From a bacterium (lineage in GTDB: Bacteria > Bacillota > Clostridia > Lachnospirales > Lachnospiraceae): a stretch of 10,378 bases of DNA. Within the stretch, counting starts at the first letter, position 1. Each line of letters begins with the position of its first letter. The translations under genes and the position numbers were made by a program. The notes beneath the pieces are model-generated. The model saw only the letters and a list, made by a program, of their open reading frames with translations. It had not been told where the DNA came from and did no database searches. Location of the stretch: contig SFRL01000083.1 in assembly GCA_004562765.1 (NCBI GenBank), positions 1 to 10,378 of the forward strand, given 5' to 3'. Shown in pieces: positions 1 to 4,842 of the stretch.

Positions 1-1
1 T

Positions 2-409
2 GGAAATATGCCAAGGGGAGTAATTCAGAAAAGTGTATCAAAAGGAATAACCGGTGACGGATCAACATTTAATGGCACAATATTAGATATAAGCGGTAGA
101 GGAGTTGTATCAGGAATATCGACTAGTAGATATAATGATTCATGCAGAGCTATAGTAACAGTGGATATTGACAACGGGAAAAAGACAATAACCGTGTCAA
201 GTGGCGCGTCTGTGTCTGTGAATTTACAAAACTTGTTCAGCACGGTAGATGTTTCTGGAAGTGAAATAGATATATCAAGCTCCGGTAGTTTGAATGATCT
301 TATATATTTCGAAGAATCGTTGAAAGTTTCCTGTGATTTGTATACAAATGTAAATGTTGCTACCACATATGCTGCATCTGCATCCGTAACGTACGGATTG
401 CTTGAATAA
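2..409 (+). CDS. Small beta-rich phage tail-fibre-like protein, probably 5' partial
   Basis: The reading frame is open to the left edge. The first visible ATG is at 8 with no room to judge a ribosome binding site, so the gene may begin outside the window. The 133 visible residues are rich in Ser, Thr, Val, Gly and Ile in alternating patterns, with almost no charged helical stretches, as in beta-structured fibre tips. It contains GRGVVSGI and ends VTYGLLE. It is followed 18 bases later by a small accessory gene, the same order (fibre, then small accessory ORF) seen again at 685-1382. I infer that it is the distal or receptor-binding part of a fibre gene. No family was recognised with certainty. 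Confidence 0.6.
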   Translation, partial: GNMPRGVIQKSVSKGITGDGSTFNGTILDISGRGVVSGISTSRYNDSCRAIVTVDIDNGKKTITVSSGASVSVNLQNLFSTVDVSGSEIDISSSGSLNDLIYFEESLKVSCDLYTNVNVATTYAASASVTYGLLE

Positions 410-427
410 ATTGTGAGGTGTCTAACA

Positions 428-688
428 ATGAAAGAAGTAAAAACATACACCGACGGTGATTACACTGTCAACGAATATGATAACGGCACGGTCGAGCGGT
501 ACCTGACTGGTTCGGACAAGCCGATCGAGCAGGAAACAAAACTGACAGAAACGGAGGCGCTTGCATTGGACACAAATATCAAGATGGACTATCTGCTTGG
601 CATCGCTGAGCTCCGAGAAATTTCGGGGGGGGGTATAGCGTGTAAGGTACTGGCGTTATCCGCCCGCAGAAAGGCGGTGGCGGCATGA
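428..688 (+). CDS. Small phage accessory protein whose 3' end runs through a G9 tract
   Basis: ATG 428 is chosen over the in-frame GTG 413 because GAGGTG (415-420) lies 7 bases upstream of it. The first ~62 residues look like a normal small phage tail-module protein: MKEVKTYTDGDYTVNEYDNG, then an acidic stretch, then a helical MDYLLGIAEL ending like other small proteins of this region. From residue ~66 the frame runs through nine G (Ser-Gly-Gly-Gly) into a low-complexity Ala/Arg-rich tail of about 18 residues that looks like readthrough sequence. The stop TGA (686-688) overlaps the next ATG (685) as ATGA. With eight or ten G the protein would stop a few residues after the tract, keeping its body but losing the overlap. 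The body may serve as a tail-fibre assembly or attachment protein (inference). Confidence 0.7.
   Translation: MKEVKTYTDGDYTVNEYDNGTVERYLTGSDKPIEQETKLTETEALALDTNIKMDYLLGIAELREISGGGIACKVLALSARRKAVAA
625..633 (+). repeat. G9 homopolymer tract inside a coding region
   Basis: Nine consecutive G after AAATTTC near the 3' end of the gene at 428. Counting codons gives TCG GGG GGG GGT, which keeps the frame open to the TGA at 686-688. Removing one G gives TAG two codons after the tract, and adding one gives TAA four codons after it. Homopolymers of this length are known slippage sites in phase-variable genes. A matching G8 tract lies at 1424-1431. Confidence 0.85.
660..684 (+). promoter_or_regulatory. 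Hairpin covering the ribosome binding site of the fibre gene at 685
   Basis: CCGCC (660-664) pairs with GGCGG (673-677) around an 8-base loop. The only plausible Shine-Dalgarno, AAAGG (670-674), sits partly in the 3' arm, 10 bases before ATG 685. Ribosomes reading the upstream ORF in the G9 frame would pass through and open this hairpin. In the G8 or G10 frames they stop 40-50 bases earlier. The same layout recurs at 1451-1471. Function is inferred from the layout. Confidence 0.5.
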
Positions 689-1038
689 GTTGGGCTGAGG
701 CAAAGAAAATCAACAGCGACCCGATGACTCCTTTGAATGAGGGCGGCGTGAAGATTGTGAAGTCTATTCAACGTGGATCTTTTACTTCTAATCAAAAAGG
801 AACTGAAAAAACGGTTGCTATTTCTACAGTGGACGCTTCAAAATCGCATGTAACATTCTGGTATGACAATACGGCTACTGAAAACGGTACTTCTTATTCT
901 AATTATAAAGCGCCAAAATTAAAATCTATGAATGATTCTAGTTTCACTATAATAAGCGGTGACTATTATGCTTCTAGTTCCGGTGATTATTCGTACCAGA
1001 CACAAACAATATACTATGAAATAATAGAATTTTATTGA
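685..1038 (+). CDS. Phage tail-fibre-like protein (KSIQRG...IIEFY type), switch position 1
   Basis: This is a 117-residue protein. The N-terminus MSWAEAKKINSD (residues 1-12) matches the start of the protein at 1472, suggesting a shared attachment segment. Residues ~24-117 form a Ser/Thr/Tyr-rich beta domain beginning IVKSIQRGSF and ending YYEIIEFY. Small phage structural proteins of gut Clostridia often carry this KSIQRG...EFY arrangement, which I recognise from general knowledge and not from a search. The start overlaps the upstream stop as ATGA, and the ribosome binding site is weak and in a hairpin, so expression should depend on the upstream frame, which is the coupled one here. AT content rises in the beta domain, as in exchanged fibre tips. 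It is probably a receptor-binding or adhesin-like tip. Confidence 0.7.
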   Translation: MSWAEAKKINSDPMTPLNEGGVKIVKSIQRGSFTSNQKGTEKTVAISTVDASKSHVTFWYDNTATENGTSYSNYKAPKLKSMNDSSFTIISGDYYASSSGDYSYQTQTIYYEIIEFY

Positions 1039-1052
1039 AGGAGGGATTCACA

Positions 1053-1382
1053 ATGTCACACTTTTACGCACAAATTGATTCACACAACATCGTAACTGCG
1101 GTATCGGATTTGAGCGGAGAAATCAAAGAATCTCATCCGATGTATGATTCGATGATTCGGATTCGAGAGTACGATACATCGCTTTTGCAGCATCAGACCG
1201 ACACGGAGATTGTCACACACAAATACGTCGGAAATGATGCGGACGGATACGGAATCTTTGAGGAAGTCAGAGCGCCGATTCCGGAACCGCAACCGACCGA
1301 ACAAGAGATACAGCAGGCAGAACTTAGTACAGCTATTGACTACAACAACTGCCTGAGAGAGATGGAACTTGACACAAAATAA
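1053..1382 (+). CDS. Small phage tail accessory protein
   Basis: ATG 1053 is chosen because a near-perfect ribosome binding site, AAGGAGGG (1038-1045), lies 7 bases upstream. An in-frame TTG at 1035 lies before that site. The 109-residue protein begins MSHFYAQIDSHNIVTAVSDL, an arrangement common in small phage tail proteins encoded beside fibre genes, and ends in a helical segment IDYNNCLREMEL. That end resembles the MDYLLGIAEL segment of the gene at 428, so the two may have comparable accessory roles such as tail-fibre assembly (inference). A Pro/Glu linker (residues ~79-88) separates the two parts. Its strong ribosome binding site differs from the hidden site of the preceding fibre gene. 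Confidence 0.65.
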   Translation: MSHFYAQIDSHNIVTAVSDLSGEIKESHPMYDSMIRIREYDTSLLQHQTDTEIVTHKYVGNDADGYGIFEEVRAPIPEPQPTEQEIQQAELSTAIDYNNCLREMELDTK

Positions 1383-1401
1383 AGACAAGGAGGGCAATAA
1401 A

Positions 1402-1434
1402 ATGAGTAGTGCGAAAAATTTTAGGGGGGGGTAG
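1402..1434 (+). CDS. Ten-codon mini-ORF carrying a G8 tract
   Basis: ATG 1402 has a strong ribosome binding site (AAGGAGGG, 1387-1394, 7 bases upstream). It encodes MSSAKNFRGG and stops at TAG 1432-1434, immediately after the eight G. The peptide is too short to suggest a function of its own. If the tract had nine G, the frame would continue for 14 more codons and stop at TGA 1473-1475 (present numbering), overlapping ATG 1472 as ATGA. Ten G would give a stop within about five codons. The mini-ORF therefore looks like a ribosome delivery device for the fibre gene at 1472, currently in the uncoupled state. The role is inferred; the reading frames are seen directly. Confidence 0.5.
   Translation: MSSAKNFRGG
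1424..1431 (+). repeat. G8 homopolymer tract inside a mini-ORF
   Basis: Eight consecutive G after AAATTTTA, in the same relative position as the G9 tract at 625-633: after an AAATTT segment, 40 bases before a hairpin-covered fibre start. The one-base difference in tract length puts this copy out of the coupled frame. Confidence 0.85.
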
Positions 1435-1450
1435 AACACCACCCTAGAAA

Positions 1451-1471
1451 GTCCGAAAGGACGGTGATTTC
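1451..1471 (+). promoter_or_regulatory. GAAA-tetraloop hairpin covering the ribosome binding site of the fibre gene at 1472
   Basis: GTCC (1451-1454), loop GAAA, GGAC (1459-1462) form a compact stem closed by a stable GNRA-type tetraloop. The Shine-Dalgarno AAAGGA (1456-1461) lies in the loop and 3' arm, about 10 bases before ATG 1472. The bases after it, CGGTG, also occur after the corresponding hairpin at 660-677, so the two control regions look related. With the present G8 tract, ribosomes stop at 1434, 16 bases before the stem, and would leave it closed. Confidence 0.5.
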
Positions 1472-1828
1472 ATGAGTGATTGGGCGTTAGGAAAGAAGAT
1501 GAACAGCCAGATTGCAGATGTTCCTCTGAATCATCTGATCTGGCTGAATGACTACAAGACGTATGGCGAGGATAGCTACGTATTTCAGAATAAGGATATT
1601 TTGCACGAGTTATATGCTAGTCCGATTGCAGCGAATGACAGAGGAATATTTAGTGAAGCTCTTTCATGGATTATTGAACAAAATGAGCAAGTCGGATCGT
1701 GGTTATCTAAAAGATATTCTATAAAGGCTGATTTAAAATCATTAGAAACCATAGAAGATGTCTCGTCAAATTTGGATGCAGTAACATCAATTGTTGCCGA
1801 AACGGAAGTATTAGAACGGAATCTATAA
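1472..1828 (+). CDS. Phage tail-fibre-like protein, N-terminal half, switch position 2
   Basis: This is a 118-residue ORF. The N-terminus MSDWALGKKMNS matches the start of the protein at 685, and after it the two diverge completely. A helical, charged segment (residues ~75-115) ends in an Ala/Val/Ser-type repeat-like stretch, SNLDAVTSIVAETEVLER, typical of phage fibre shafts. The frame ends at TAA 1826-1828. The neighbouring +1-shifted frame (open from 1815) continues with a fibre-like beta domain to 2207, so this ORF is probably the front half of a frameshifted gene. Removing one base near the GG at 1818-1819 would join them as LER-IYKNG. The start lies behind a hidden ribosome binding site and an out-of-frame G8 tract, so expression is predicted to be low. 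Confidence 0.6.
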   Translation: MSDWALGKKMNSQIADVPLNHLIWLNDYKTYGEDSYVFQNKDILHELYASPIAANDRGIFSEALSWIIEQNEQVGSWLSKRYSIKADLKSLETIEDVSSNLDAVTSIVAETEVLERNL

Positions 1829-2207
1829 AAATGGATTTCAGAAAACAAATAGCGATATTATAACCGGATTGAGAGTGGCAAACACGAGCGGTTTAGTAAG
1901 TAAATTAAACGCATCATCTTTGTTCGATTCTTTCGGCAATCCGTTCATTTCTAGCTCTACCGTTGTGTCTTATAAACAAGATTATACCGACTCAATATGT
2001 TATGTAGGGACTGTTACGAATCAATCGACTAGCAGCAACGATCAAGGCGTGGCTTGTTACAGTTATGATGGTACGTATACATATGCATGGGTTAGATGCG
2101 CGTCTAATAAATCTGTAAATGCAAATTTAATTATGTGGGACGGTCTTTATCTCGGCGCAACATACTATCCAGTACGAGCAAACTATTCGATATATACATC
2201 TAAATAG
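1815..2207 (+). pseudogene. C-terminal half of the frameshifted tail-fibre gene
   Basis: The frame is open from 1815 to TAG 2205-2207. The only possible early starts are TTG 1869 and GTG 1875, and neither has a ribosome binding site, so it is unlikely to be translated alone. The product would be Ser/Thr/Tyr/Asn-rich with regular beta-type patterns, in the style of the fibre tips at 2-409 and 685-1038, and includes a segment LNASSLFDSFGNPF. Its upstream frame overlaps the end of the ORF at 1472, and joining the two gives a protein of about 245 residues. It could also be rescued by +1 ribosomal frameshifting, but no known frameshift signal is evident at the junction. Confidence 0.5.
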
Positions 2208-2218
2208 GAGGGCAACTC

Positions 2219-2359
2219 GTGAAATCACTTAACGATCAGATCAAAGAAATCAGTGAAAAGCAGAACGACTTAGAAATCCAGATGGCAGAGATTCAGCTGC
2301 AGCAGGAACTCACCAACTGCAAACTGGAGCTGGCAGAAATGACGAGTGAAACTCAGTAA
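2219..2359 (+). CDS. 46-residue coiled-coil phage protein
   Basis: GTG 2219 is chosen because AGGAGGG (2206-2212) lies 6 bases upstream. No in-frame ATG fits. The 46 residues are almost entirely helical, with Leu, Ile and Met at heptad-like spacing between Glu, Gln and Lys, so a short coiled coil is likely. It lies between the fibre region and the lysis genes, and its TAA overlaps the ribosome binding site of the next gene. I do not recognise a family. A small structural, linker or lysis-associated role is possible. Confidence 0.6.
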   Translation: MKSLNDQIKEISEKQNDLEIQMAEIQLQQELTNCKLELAEMTSETQ

Positions 2360-2373
2360 GGAGGACAAGCAGT

Positions 2374-2598
2374 ATGAATAGTACATACAAAAATCTCAAA
2401 TTGATTATCGCGCACAACAACGCGCAGTACAAAAGCAACGAGATCACCGAGGAGGAGTACAAACGATTCAAGGAAGAGTACCTTGGATACATGGATACAT
2501 TCCTGATGCGCAAGAGGATCAGCAACGCGAATTACGATGAACTGTTTGACATGTTCATTTCGTTTGAGGATGAGAAGAATACGGAGGAGAGCGCATGA
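2374..2598 (+). CDS. Small phage protein upstream of holin
   Basis: The 74-residue protein starts at ATG 2374 with AAGGAGG (2358-2364) 9 bases upstream. It is charged and helical, with an ITEEEYKRFKEEYLGYMDTF segment in the middle, then RISNANYDELFDMF. Small proteins with ITEEEY-type segments are common just before holin genes in Firmicutes phages, some in the XkdX group, but this one is longer and lacks a clear match, so I give no family name. Its stop overlaps the holin start as ATGA, suggesting coupled translation. Confidence 0.7.
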   Translation: MNSTYKNLKLIIAHNNAQYKSNEITEEEYKRFKEEYLGYMDTFLMRKRISNANYDELFDMFISFEDEKNTEESA

Positions 2599-3086
2599 GA
2601 AATAAATTACAGATCTTAATAACAACAATCTTTGGCATGCTGTCATCATTGCTCGGCACACTGTATGTGCCGGTGCTGTTGATGGTGGCAACAAATATCA
2701 TTGATTACATAACCGGTCTGGCAGCAGCTCCGTACCGGAATGATGGAGGGATCAGCTCGTATAAGTCGATCAGAGGAATCAAAAAAAAGGTTGCAATGTG
2801 GCTGTTGGTAGTCGTAGGAGCGATAGTCGATCAGTTGATCACATATACAACAGAGCTACTCGGATGGAAATTCCCGGTGACATTTTTGGTTGCATGCTTA
2901 GTGGCTATATGGATTATTTGCAATGAGCTGATCAGCATTCTCGAAAACATGCATGATATCGGCATGGATCTTCCGCCGTGGTTGCTGCCGCTGATCAAGA
3001 ACATCAAGTCGAAGGCAGATGATATTGGATATACAGGGGAGGATGGAAATGGCATATATAATGAAGACACTTCTGGCACATCGTAG
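2595..3086 (+). CDS. Phage holin, family 4 (toxin secretion/phage lysis holin type)
   Basis: The 163-residue membrane protein has hydrophobic segments at about residues 5-45 (two closely spaced helices), 66-85 and 93-112. The central motif NIIDYITGLAAAPY, the ISSYKSIRGIKKKVAMWLLV segment and the LISILENMHDIGMDLPP segment are typical of the holin_4 (TcdE/UtxA-like) family. At the end of infection, holins form lesions in the cytoplasmic membrane that let the endolysin reach the wall. The C-terminal ~35 residues are polar, as expected for a cytoplasmic tail. The gene overlaps the previous one by 4 bp and the amidase by 38 bp, a classical lysis cassette. Confidence 0.92.
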   Translation: MRNKLQILITTIFGMLSSLLGTLYVPVLLMVATNIIDYITGLAAAPYRNDGGISSYKSIRGIKKKVAMWLLVVVGAIVDQLITYTTELLGWKFPVTFLVACLVAIWIICNELISILENMHDIGMDLPPWLLPLIKNIKSKADDIGYTGEDGNGIYNEDTSGTS

Positions 3087-3837
3087 CAATTACGGAGTCA
3101 AACGCAGTAAGTCAGAGATCAAATACATCGCAATCCACTTCACAGCAAATGACGGTGATCACGATGAGGGCAATGCAAACTACTTTGCCAGCCAGCGAGA
3201 GCCAAAGGCATCTGCGCACTATTTTGTAGATGACGATTCAATCACCCAGTCAGTACCGGATGACTACGTGGCATATTCAGTCGGTGGATCAAAGTATACA
3301 GACTGCGCAAAGACCGGCGGCGGTAAACTGTACCAGATTGCAAAGAACCAAAATACGCTCAACATTGAGATGTGCGACACGGTCAAGGACGGCACAATCA
3401 AAGCGCAGGAGGCGACCATCGTCAATACGATATTGCTTGTGCGCAAAAAGATGAAGGAGTACAATATCGATATCGACCATGTGATCCGGCATTTCGACGT
3501 CAACGGCAAGCACTGCCCGGTGTATCTGATGGACGAGCAGGCATGGGCGGAATTCAAAGCGCGCATCATTGGCTACCGGATCGGGCGCACATACAAGACG
3601 GTAACAGCATGTTATCTGCGCACATCTCCTGGTACTGGATCAAATAAGGTATTATATAAGGGTGTATCCGGAAACCTTCAGGCGAAGTGCAAGAAGTTTA
3701 GAGGTTATGCAAGATTCAGCGGAGCATTTACGCTTACAGAGGTCAAAACGGTAGGTGATGATATCTGGGGCAAGATCAAATCCGGATACTGGGTGCCGCT
3801 GAAGTATAAGGGAATTAGTCGCGCAAAATTGAAATAA
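3049..3837 (+). CDS. N-acetylmuramoyl-L-alanine amidase (phage endolysin)
   Basis: ATG 3049 is chosen because AGGGGAGG (3035-3042) lies 6 bases upstream. The in-frame ATG at 3019 lies before that site. The 262-residue protein starts with an amidase_2 (PGRP-like) domain at about residues 20-170. Likely zinc ligands are His30 (IAIHFTA), His148 (RHFDVNG) and Cys156 (KHCP). The LNIEMC segment with Glu107 corresponds to the conserved IE core strand. The domain cleaves the bond between N-acetylmuramic acid and L-alanine in peptidoglycan. Residues ~185-262 (CYLRTSPGTGSNK to WVPLKYKG) form an SH3-like cell-wall-binding domain. No signal peptide is visible, so export depends on the upstream holin. The last recognisable phage gene. 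Confidence 0.93.
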   Translation: MAYIMKTLLAHRSNYGVKRSKSEIKYIAIHFTANDGDHDEGNANYFASQREPKASAHYFVDDDSITQSVPDDYVAYSVGGSKYTDCAKTGGGKLYQIAKNQNTLNIEMCDTVKDGTIKAQEATIVNTILLVRKKMKEYNIDIDHVIRHFDVNGKHCPVYLMDEQAWAEFKARIIGYRIGRTYKTVTACYLRTSPGTGSNKVLYKGVSGNLQAKCKKFRGYARFSGAFTLTEVKTVGDDIWGKIKSGYWVPLKYKGISRAKLK

Positions 3838-3882
3838 TATGTTATAATCAATGCAAAATTTAGGTGTTAAAACGCCTCGAAA

Positions 3883-3905
3883 AACCGTTAAATAATTTAT
3901 CGGTT
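3883..3905. repeat. 23-bp interrupted palindrome at the prophage edge
   Basis: AACCG (3883-3887) and CGGTT (3901-3905) flank an inner pair TAAAT / ATTTA, with one T-T mismatch in each arm and a single central A. It lies 46 bases after the amidase stop, with no T-tract that would make it a terminator. Its position beside the tandem repeats at 3904-3925 fits a recombinase or excisionase site at a prophage end, but no second copy is in the window to test this. Confidence 0.45.
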
Positions 3906-3925
3906 AGCAACAAATTAGTAACAAA
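3904..3925 (+). repeat. Tandem 11-bp direct repeat, possible integrase arm sites
   Basis: TTAGCAACAAA (3904-3914) is followed directly by TTAGTAACAAA (3915-3925), with one mismatch. Adjacent short direct repeats near a prophage end are typical of arm-type binding sites of tyrosine integrases or of excisionase sites. The location, between the last lysis gene and the first host operon, suits this, but the integrase is outside the window. The att core itself cannot be placed. Confidence 0.4.
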
Positions 3926-3966
3926 AGCTCGCAAACCCGCTAAAATCAACAATCTTTTCTGCAAAA

Positions 3967-3986
3967 TCTTAAGAAATTCTTAAAGA
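3967..3986 (+). promoter_or_regulatory. Likely response-regulator box upstream of the two-component operon
   Basis: CTTAA occurs at 3968-3972 and 3979-3983, 11 bases (one helical turn) apart. The segment 3969-3983 is also a perfect 7-bp inverted repeat around one A. OmpR-family regulators bind direct half-sites spaced by about 11 bp. The box ends 10 bases before the -35 at 3996, the usual activator position, so autoregulation by the downstream regulator is likely. The match to this regulator is inference. Confidence 0.5.
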
Positions 3987-3995
3987 TTCACCATC

Positions 3996-4024
3996 TTGGA
4001 ACTTCATAAAATATCCGTTACAAT
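3996..4024 (+). promoter_or_regulatory. Sigma-A promoter of the two-component operon
   Basis: TTGGAA (3996-4001) and TACAAT (4019-4024) are separated by exactly 17 bases, a good housekeeping promoter. Transcription would start near 4031, giving a leader of about 100 bases before the regulator start at 4132. No other comparably good promoter is visible in 3838-4131. Confidence 0.7.
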
Positions 4025-4030
4025 AGAACC

Positions 4031-4042
4031 ATGATCGATCAT
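4031..4042. promoter_or_regulatory. Perfect 12-bp palindrome at the predicted transcription start
   Basis: ATGATCGATCAT reads identically on both strands and lies 6 bases after the -10 at 4019-4024. A dimeric repressor bound here would block initiation. It could equally be a chance palindrome, since GATC-rich palindromes are common, and no second copy was noticed. Confidence 0.3.
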
Positions 4043-4131
4043 AGTCCGGCGTGTGAAACCCTGGCATCGGAACGACAAGGATGCAGAGTCATAAAAGACG
4101 ACACATGCCACAGCGTATTCAGGAGGAGAAA

Positions 4132-4842
4132 ATGTACAACATACTGGTTTGTGATGATGAAAAGGATATTGTGTCCGCACTGGAGATCTATCTGCGCAGT
4201 GAGGGATATACGGTATTTCCGGCTTATAACGGCAAGGAGGCGCTGGACGTTCTGAAACGGGAGGAGATCCATCTGGTACTGCTGGATCTGATGATGCCGG
4301 TGATGGACGGAATGAGTGCGATGGTGGAGATCCGCGGGCAGAGCAATGTGCCTGTGATCCTGTTGACGGCAAAGAGTGAGGATACGGACAAGGTGCTGGG
4401 ACTGAATGTCGGCGCGGATGACTACATCACAAAACCCTTTAATCCGGTAGAACTGTTGGCGCGTGTGCGCTCGCAGCTTCGGCGTTACATGCAGCTCGGA
4501 GGAACGGTCGCAAAGAAAGAGCGCTTTATGATCGGCGGTATTGAGCTGGATGACGTGACAAAGGAGATTACACTCGATGGGGATGCGGTTTCACTGACCA
4601 GAACGGAGTACGATATCCTGAAGCTTTTGATGGAGCATCCGGGGCGCGTTTTTTCACCGCGGGAGATCTACGAGGCAGTATGGAAGGATGCCTCGCTCGG
4701 AACGGAGAATACGGTGGCGGTACATATTCGGCATCTGCGGGAGAAGATCGAATACAACCCGGCAGAACCGAGGTATTTGAAGGTCGTATGGGGAAGGGGC
4801 TATAAGATGGAAGCCCATGAAGGAGGAAGAAATATATTATGA
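4132..4842 (+). CDS. OmpR-family response regulator
   Basis: ATG 4132 is chosen because AGGAGGAG (4121-4128) lies 3-6 bases upstream. The 236-residue product is then a typical length, and the in-frame ATG at 4081 has no such site. The receiver domain (residues 1-~118) has the acidic pair Asp8/Asp9, phosphoacceptor Asp52 in LLDLMMP, Thr79 and Lys101 in KPF. The winged-helix DNA-binding domain (residues ~128-228) contains LTRTEYDILKLL, the recognition region NTVAVHIRHLREKIE and the wing RYLKVVWGRGYK. All catalytic residues are present, so it should be phosphorylated by the adjoining kinase. The stop overlaps the kinase ATG as ATGA. It resembles VanR-type regulators of Clostridia, but nothing here shows its targets. 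Confidence 0.93.
   Translation: MYNILVCDDEKDIVSALEIYLRSEGYTVFPAYNGKEALDVLKREEIHLVLLDLMMPVMDGMSAMVEIRGQSNVPVILLTAKSEDTDKVLGLNVGADDYITKPFNPVELLARVRSQLRRYMQLGGTVAKKERFMIGGIELDDVTKEITLDGDAVSLTRTEYDILKLLMEHPGRVFSPREIYEAVWKDASLGTENTVAVHIRHLREKIEYNPAEPRYLKVVWGRGYKMEAHEGGRNIL

Larger units (their letters stand above)
1..3926 (+). mobile_element. Prophage, late (tail fibre and lysis) end
   Basis: All genes from the left edge to 3837 lie on one strand, tightly packed or overlapping, in the order small tail-fibre-like genes, small accessory genes, holin, amidase. This is the usual late end of a temperate siphophage or myophage of Clostridia. The holin and amidase assignments are firm and the fibre assignments rest on sequence style. 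The next genes (two-component system, Lrp, GH115) are ordinary host genes, so the prophage boundary should fall between 3838 and about 3990. I set the end at the last integrase-arm-like repeat, which is inference. Integrase, capsid and tail tube genes must lie to the left, outside the window. Confidence 0.85.

Noticed and set aside
2..2207. Diversity-generating retroelement target in the fibre genes
   Set aside because: No reverse transcriptase, no template repeat and no C-type lectin signature were seen in the window. The variation signal is the G runs, not adenine-directed mutation.
3019..3048. Earlier ATG 3019 as the amidase start
   Set aside because: It has no ribosome binding site and would add ten residues before a strong site at 3035-3042 that serves ATG 3049.
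3372..3647. 91-codon plus-strand frame inside the amidase
   Set aside because: It overlaps a firmly identified amidase in another frame and its composition (Arg, Gln, His) is that of a shifted reading.
3843..3848. TATAAT just after the amidase stop as a promoter
   Set aside because: No acceptable -35 at 16-18 bases, and no gene follows within the reach of its likely transcript except the host operon, which has a better promoter.
3862..3877. Hairpin AGGTGT/ACGCCT as terminator of the lysis operon
   Set aside because: Six pairs including a T-G, with no T-run after it on the plus strand. It may be incidental.
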